Below are positions 59,950 to 64,000 of a DNA stretch of 64,000 nt, piece by piece. The DNA comes from Halomonas sp. (GTDB lineage: Bacteria; Pseudomonadota; Gammaproteobacteria; Pseudomonadales; Halomonadaceae): positions 124,001-188,000 of the forward strand of contig JAGYKP010000100.1 of assembly GCA_018401555.1 (NCBI GenBank), in the 5' to 3' direction. A program made the position numbers and the translations under genes. The notes under the pieces were generated by a model that was given only the letters and a program-made list of their open reading frames with translations, was not told where the DNA came from and ran no database searches. Within the stretch, counting starts at the first letter, position 1. Each line of letters starts with the position of its first letter.

Positions 59950-61130
59950 GTGCTGCGCAGGGACGCGCCCATCAACCGGGTGATGCTGTCGCTTGCGCTG
60001 GTCGCGCTGGTGACGTGGCTCTCGCTTCCCATGGGGAGTGTCGCCCCTAATCGCATCGTGCCCGGTACCGCCTACACCATCGCCTCGGCTATCGGCTGGC
60101 CGCTTGCGCTGGTGAGCTGCCTGCCGCTGCTGGGCCTGCTGGCGCTGGCCTGGCGGCCCGGCAGGAATGGCTATCCACTGGCGCTGGGGCTGACCCTGTT
60201 GCTGCTGCTGGCGCTGCCGGCCTGGCTGGCGCTGATGGCGGCACGGCACCTCGACCCGAGCTTCCCCAGGCCGCGGCTGGGCATCGGCGCGGCCTGGTGG
60301 CTGATGCTGTTCTGGCTCTCGCTGCTGTTGATCGAGTTGCGTACACGCCTCGCCCTTGCCGGCTGGCGGTTGGCGCTGCTGATGCTGCCCGTACTGGGCG
60401 GCTGGTGGTTGGCGGCCGGCTGGCTCGAGCCGCTGGCGCTCTGGCAGGAGCTGGTTGGCCGCCGCGGCGCCTTCCTCGAGGCGGTGGTCGACCACCTGCC
60501 GCTGGTGGGCGGTGCCGTGGGGGCGAGCCTGCTGCTGGGGGCGGTCATTGCCCTGGCTATGCGCCAGAACCCTCGTGTCGAGCGTCTCGGCTTCGCACTC
60601 CTCAACTTTCTGCAGACCATTCCCAGCCTGGCGCTGTTCGGCCTGCTGCTGGCGCCGCTGGCCTGGCTCGCCGCTCACGTTCGAGTGGCTCGCCGCATTC
60701 GGGGTGAGCGGCATCGGTTGGGCGCCGGCCTTCCTGGCGCTGCTCGGTTATAGCCTGTTGCCCATGGTGCGTAATACCTTCGTCGCCCTCTCCGAGGTGG
60801 ACCCCGGCGTGCTGGAGGCGGCCCGCGGCATGGGCATGAGCCGAGGCCAGGTGTTTCGCCAGGTGCGCCTGCCGGCTGGCCTACCGGTGGTCATCGAGGG
60901 CGTGCGCATCACCACCGTCAGGCGATCGGCTTGACCGCGTGGCCGCGCTGATTGGCGCCGGAGGCCTGGGCACCTTCATCTTCCAGGGGCTGGGTCAGGC
61001 GGCCATGGACCTGGTGCTGCTCGGCGCCCTGCCGATACTGGCCATGGCGCTGGCCGCCGATGCCCTGCTGGGTGCCCTGACGCGGCGCCTCGATCACCGT
61101 ACCGACCTGGCCGCAGGAGCCACCCCATGA
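59950..61130 (+). CDS. yehY: Osmoprotectant ABC transporter permease, YehY type (two apparent frameshifts)
   Basis: This ~393-residue permease has an N-terminal extension of about five helices, then the OpuAB-type core. LLLGAVIALAMRQNPRVERLGFALLNFLQTIPSLALFGLLL is recognisable, followed by the EAA loop VLEAARGMGMSRGQVFRQVRLPAGLPVVIEGVRI. Frames change near 60678 and 60922. The extension makes it match YehY (long permease) rather than YehW. It starts with GTG 4 bp after the osmF stop and overlaps the ATPase gene by 4 bp. Confidence 0.9.
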
Positions 61131-62089
61131 TCGAACTCAAGAGCGTCACCAAGCGTTTCGGTGGCGAGACGGCGGTGGACGCTATCTCGTTGACGGTGAA
61201 TCGGGGTGAGCTGTGTGCCCTGGTGGGCACCTCGGGCTGCGGCAAGTCCACCACCCTGCGCATGATCAATCGCCTGATCGAGCACGATGGTGGCGAGATC
61301 CATATCGATGGGCGGCCGATTCGCGAGTTCGATGGGCGGGTCCTGCGCCGGCGGATCGGCTATGCCATCCAGAGCACCGGGCTCTTTCCGCACTGGACCG
61401 TGGCCCGCAATATCGGCCTGGTGCCGCGTCTGCTCAAGTGGCCGGCGGGCCGGGTCAACGAGCGCGTCGAGGAGCTGATGGTGCTGCTCGGGCTTTCAGT
61501 CGAGCAGTTCGCCGACAAGTACCCCTCCCAGCTGTCGGGTGGTCAGGCCCAGCGCGTGGGGGTGGCTCGGGCGCTGGCGGCGGATCCCTGATATCCTGCT
61601 GATGGACGAGCCCTTCGGCGCCCTGGACCCGATCACCCGCGAGGGGCTGCAGGTCGAGCTGCGCGACCTGCAGTCACGCCTGCAGAAGACCATCGTCTTC
61701 GTGACCCACGACATGGATGAGGCCCTGGCGCTGGCCGACCGACTGGTGGTGATGAATGCCGGACGCATCGTCCAGCAGGGCAGGCCCCTCGAGCTGCTGC
61801 GGGCACCGGCCGACGACTTCGTGGCGTCGCTGCTGGGCGGGGATGATCGCGGCCTCAAGGAGGCCGCCATCACCCGGGTCGCCGAGCGCGGCGTACAACC
61901 ACCCTCTCGCCCCGTCTGCTGCCCCAGGCCCGGGTGCATCGCGACGCCACCCTGCGTCAGGCCCTGGCGGTGATGTTCCGTGAACATGCGGACAGGCTGG
62001 CTGTGGTCGACGACGAGGCGATGCCGGTCGGCGAGCTCTCGCTGCGGCGTATCGTCGGGGCCGGCCGCGAGGGAGGCAGTGACACGTGA
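61127..62089 (+). CDS. yehX: Osmoprotectant ABC transporter ATP-binding protein, YehX type (two apparent frameshifts)
   Basis: This ~320-residue ATPase has Walker A GTSGCGKST near residue 38, Q-loop YAIQSTGLFPHW, signature LSGGQAQRVGVARAL, Walker B ILLMDEPFGALDP and switch His in VTHDMDEA. A C-terminal CBS-like part (LRQALAVMFREHADRLAVVDDE) follows a second frameshift near 61905; the first is near 61590. The presence of CBS-like sequence is typical of osmoregulated OpuA-type ATPases. ATG overlaps the yehY stop. Confidence 0.92.
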
Positions 62090-62817
62090 GCATGGCCCTC
62101 CTGACACGCTGGTCCGCGCCGTTGGTATGGCTCGCCCTGCTGCTGGCCCTGGCGGTAGGGGGCGAGTGGCTCGAGCCGCTGCTGCGCTGGAGCGAACCCG
62201 ATGCCCGCCGGTTGCTCTACCCACAGGCCGACCTGCTGACTTTGCTGGCGCGCCATGTGCAGGTGGTGGCGATCGCCTCCGGCCTGGCGGTGGTGATCGG
62301 GGTCGGCGCGGCGATCCTGGTGACCCGCCCCGGGGGGCGCGATTTCCTGCCGCTGGTGGCGCAGTTTGCCTCCATGGGGCAGACCTTCCCGCCGGTGGCG
62401 GTGCTGGCCCTGGCGGTGCCGGTGCTGGGCTTTGGCACCTGGCCGATCATCGTGGCGCTGCTGCTCTACGGGCTGCTGCCGATCGTGCGCAATACCCTGG
62501 CAGGCCTGGAAGGACTCGACCCCGCGGTAGAGGAGGCCGCTCGCGGCATGGGCATGGGCGGCGGCCAGCGGCTATGGCAGGTGGAGCTGCCCCTCGCGGC
62601 ACCGATCATCCTCGCCGGCATCCGCACCTCGGTCACCGTGAACATCGCCACGGCGGCGCTGGGGGCCACCGTGGGGGCGAGCAACCTCGGTGCGCCCATC
62701 ATCGCCGGTATCGTCAACGGCAATACCGCCTATATCCTCCAGGGCGCCGTGTTGATCGGTCTGCTGGCGCTGGCCGTAGACAGCCTCTTTGCCCGGCTGT
62801 TGCCCGAAAGGCAGTAA
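62086..62817 (+). CDS. yehW: Osmoprotectant ABC transporter permease, YehW type
   Basis: This intact 243-residue permease, the same length as E. coli YehW, has VVIGVGAAILVTRPGGRDFLPLV, GQTFPPVAVLALAVPVLGFG, the EAA loop VEEAARGMGMGGGQRLWQVELPLAAP and IATAALGATVGASNLGAPI. GTG at 62086 overlaps the yehX stop; ATG at 62092 is an alternative. It completes the four-gene osmoprotectant importer. Confidence 0.94.
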   Translation: MSMALLTRWSAPLVWLALLLALAVGGEWLEPLLRWSEPDARRLLYPQADLLTLLARHVQVVAIASGLAVVIGVGAAILVTRPGGRDFLPLVAQFASMGQTFPPVAVLALAVPVLGFGTWPIIVALLLYGLLPIVRNTLAGLEGLDPAVEEAARGMGMGGGQRLWQVELPLAAPIILAGIRTSVTVNIATAALGATVGASNLGAPIIAGIVNGNTAYILQGAVLIGLLALAVDSLFARLLPERQ

Positions 62818-62982
62818 GATCGTCTGCTGATATCGACCAAAGGGGGAGGCCTTGCGGCTGTCGATGCTCATCAGTTTACGTTAACGTCATCTCGGGTTGC
62901 GTTGATCCCTCGGGAGTGATCCTCCTGGCAAGGGGCGAGACAAGCGACAACACTGCCCTCAAAAGGGGGAGAGGATGACAAG

Positions 62983-64000
62983 ATGACAACGACACAAGAT
63001 ATCCATTCGCCGCAGTTCCTCAGCGGCGACGAGTTCTCCATTCCGACCTTCCGCCTGCTGAAGCAGGACGGCAGCCTGTATGACGGTGCCGAGGCGCCCG
63101 AGCTCTCCCGCGAGCAGGCGCTGAAGATCTACCGCTCCATGCTCGCCACCCGGGTGCTCGATGAGCGCATGATGGCGGCCCAGCGCCAGGGCCGACTGTC
63201 GTTCTACATGCAGTGCACCGGCGAGGAGGCCGCGGTCATCGGTGCCACCGCGGCACTCGACGATGCCGACATGATCATGGCCCAGTACCGCGAACAGGGT
63301 GCGCTGGTCTACCGCGGCTTCAGCTATGACGAGTTCATGAACCAGCTGTTCGGCAACGAGCTGGACTACGGCAAGGGCCGGCAGATGCCGATCCACTACG
63401 GCTCGCGCAAGCTGCACTACATGACCATCTCCTCGCCGTTGGCCACCCAGATTCCCCAGGCCGCCGGCTACGCCTACGGTCAGAAGCTCGCCGGCGAGGG
63501 CCACTGCACGCTGTGCTTCTTCGGCGAGGGGGCCGCCTCCGAGGGCGACTTTCACGCCGCGCTCAACATGGCCGCGGTGCACGAGGTGCCGGTGATCTTC
63601 TTCTGCCGCAACAACGGCTATGCGATCTCCACTCCCTCCATCGAGCAGTTCGCCGCCGATGGGGTGGCGCCGCGGGCCTTCGGCTACCGCATGCATGTGA
63701 TCCGCGTCGACGGCAACGACCTGCTGGCGGTGCTCGCCGCCACCCGCGAAGCGCGTCGCATCGCCGTGGAGCACAACAAGCCGGTGCTGATCGAGGCCAT
63801 GAGCTATCGCCTGGCGGCCCACTCCTCCTCGGACGACCCCTCGGGCTATCGCTCGAAGAAGGAGGAGGAGGCCTGGCGGGAGAAGGATCCGATCCTGCGC
63901 ATGCAGCACTGGCTGACCGCCCAGGGCTGGTGGAACGACGATGAGGAGAAGGCGCTCCAGGAGTCGCTGCGCCGCGAGGTGCTGGAGACCATGAAGCGCG
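62983..64000 (+). CDS. bkdA: Branched-chain 2-oxoacid dehydrogenase E1 alpha subunit (partial)
   Basis: The first 339 residues of an E1 alpha subunit run off the right edge. The text RVLDERMMAAQRQGRLSFYM, QYREQGALVYRGFSYDEF, GKGRQMPIHYGSRKLHYMTISSPLATQIPQAAG and the TPP motif GEGAASEGDFHAALNMAAVHEVPVIFFCRNN match the branched-chain 2-oxoacid dehydrogenase group better than pyruvate dehydrogenase. The SYRLAAHSSSDDPS phosphorylation-loop-like region is present. It decarboxylates Val-, Leu- and Ile-derived 2-oxoacids with E1 beta, which should follow outside the window. Confidence 0.85.
   Translation, partial: MTTTQDIHSPQFLSGDEFSIPTFRLLKQDGSLYDGAEAPELSREQALKIYRSMLATRVLDERMMAAQRQGRLSFYMQCTGEEAAVIGATAALDDADMIMAQYREQGALVYRGFSYDEFMNQLFGNELDYGKGRQMPIHYGSRKLHYMTISSPLATQIPQAAGYAYGQKLAGEGHCTLCFFGEGAASEGDFHAALNMAAVHEVPVIFFCRNNGYAISTPSIEQFAADGVAPRAFGYRMHVIRVDGNDLLAVLAATREARRIAVEHNKPVLIEAMSYRLAAHSSSDDPSGYRSKKEEEAWREKDPILRMQHWLTAQGWWNDDEEKALQESLRREVLETMKR

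Overview
The window looks like a chromosomal segment of a GC-rich gammaproteobacterium, most probably a halophile of the Halomonadaceae (Halomonas or a close relative). This placement is inferred from gene content and protein sequence character: type IV pilus genes, a PHA phasin, MscL, a YehZYXW-type osmoprotectant importer, LuxS with MTA/SAH nucleosidase, and the canonical tig-clpP-clpX-lon-hupB-ppiD block. No database search was run. No rRNA, CRISPR array, transposase or prophage is visible.

A technical point affects the whole window. About 25 genes, including the normally essential coaE, pyrC and cysS and the conserved tig and lon, are interrupted by single-base shifts, and the correct protein resumes in another frame. 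This is most simply explained by uncorrected indels in the assembly. I therefore annotate such genes as one CDS and give approximate shift positions.

Layout. 1-3.6 kb: pilC (partial), pilB and a divergent pilin gene. 3.9-9 kb: phasin, a beta-CASP metallo-hydrolase, a MntA/HepT-like pair, a START-domain protein, mscL and a RelBE pair. 9-11 kb: a Tus-like replication-terminus binding protein, yacG and coaE. 11.3-17.8 kb: hipBA no. 1 with three evenly spaced operator palindromes, a second MntA/HepT pair between 61-bp direct repeats, a Lon-like protease with a Usp-like neighbour, and YefM-YoeB. 17.8-25.7 kb: small membrane proteins, TerB-like, an omega-aminotransferase, a DadA-like oxidase, an EamA transporter and pyrC. 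25.7-27.3 kb: hipBA no. 2. 27.3-30.4 kb: an alpha/beta hydrolase, mtnN, luxS and folD. 30.6-31.0 kb: tRNA-Pro, tRNA-Arg and two tRNA-His. 31.4-39.8 kb: the tig-clpP-clpX-lon-hupB-ppiD proteostasis block. 40.1-46.0 kb: a Zur-box-preceded COG0523 GTPase, lpxH, ppiB, glnS and cysS.

46.1-58.0 kb is a defence island: hipBA no. 3 followed by a five-gene operon that reads as a type II Wadjet (JetABCD) anti-plasmid system. An AAA-ATPase/PD-(D/E)XK nuclease gene sits between jetC and jetD and its stop codon overlaps the jetD start. This unusual operon architecture is the most interesting object in the window. 58.0-64.0 kb: a DUF1853 gene, the yehZYXW-like osmoprotectant ABC transporter, and the start of a branched-chain 2-oxoacid dehydrogenase gene.

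The region carries seven toxin-antitoxin modules (three HipBA, two MntA/HepT, one RelBE, one YefM-YoeB) and a family of short inverted-repeat elements (core GGGGTCAGACCCC) in intergenic positions.
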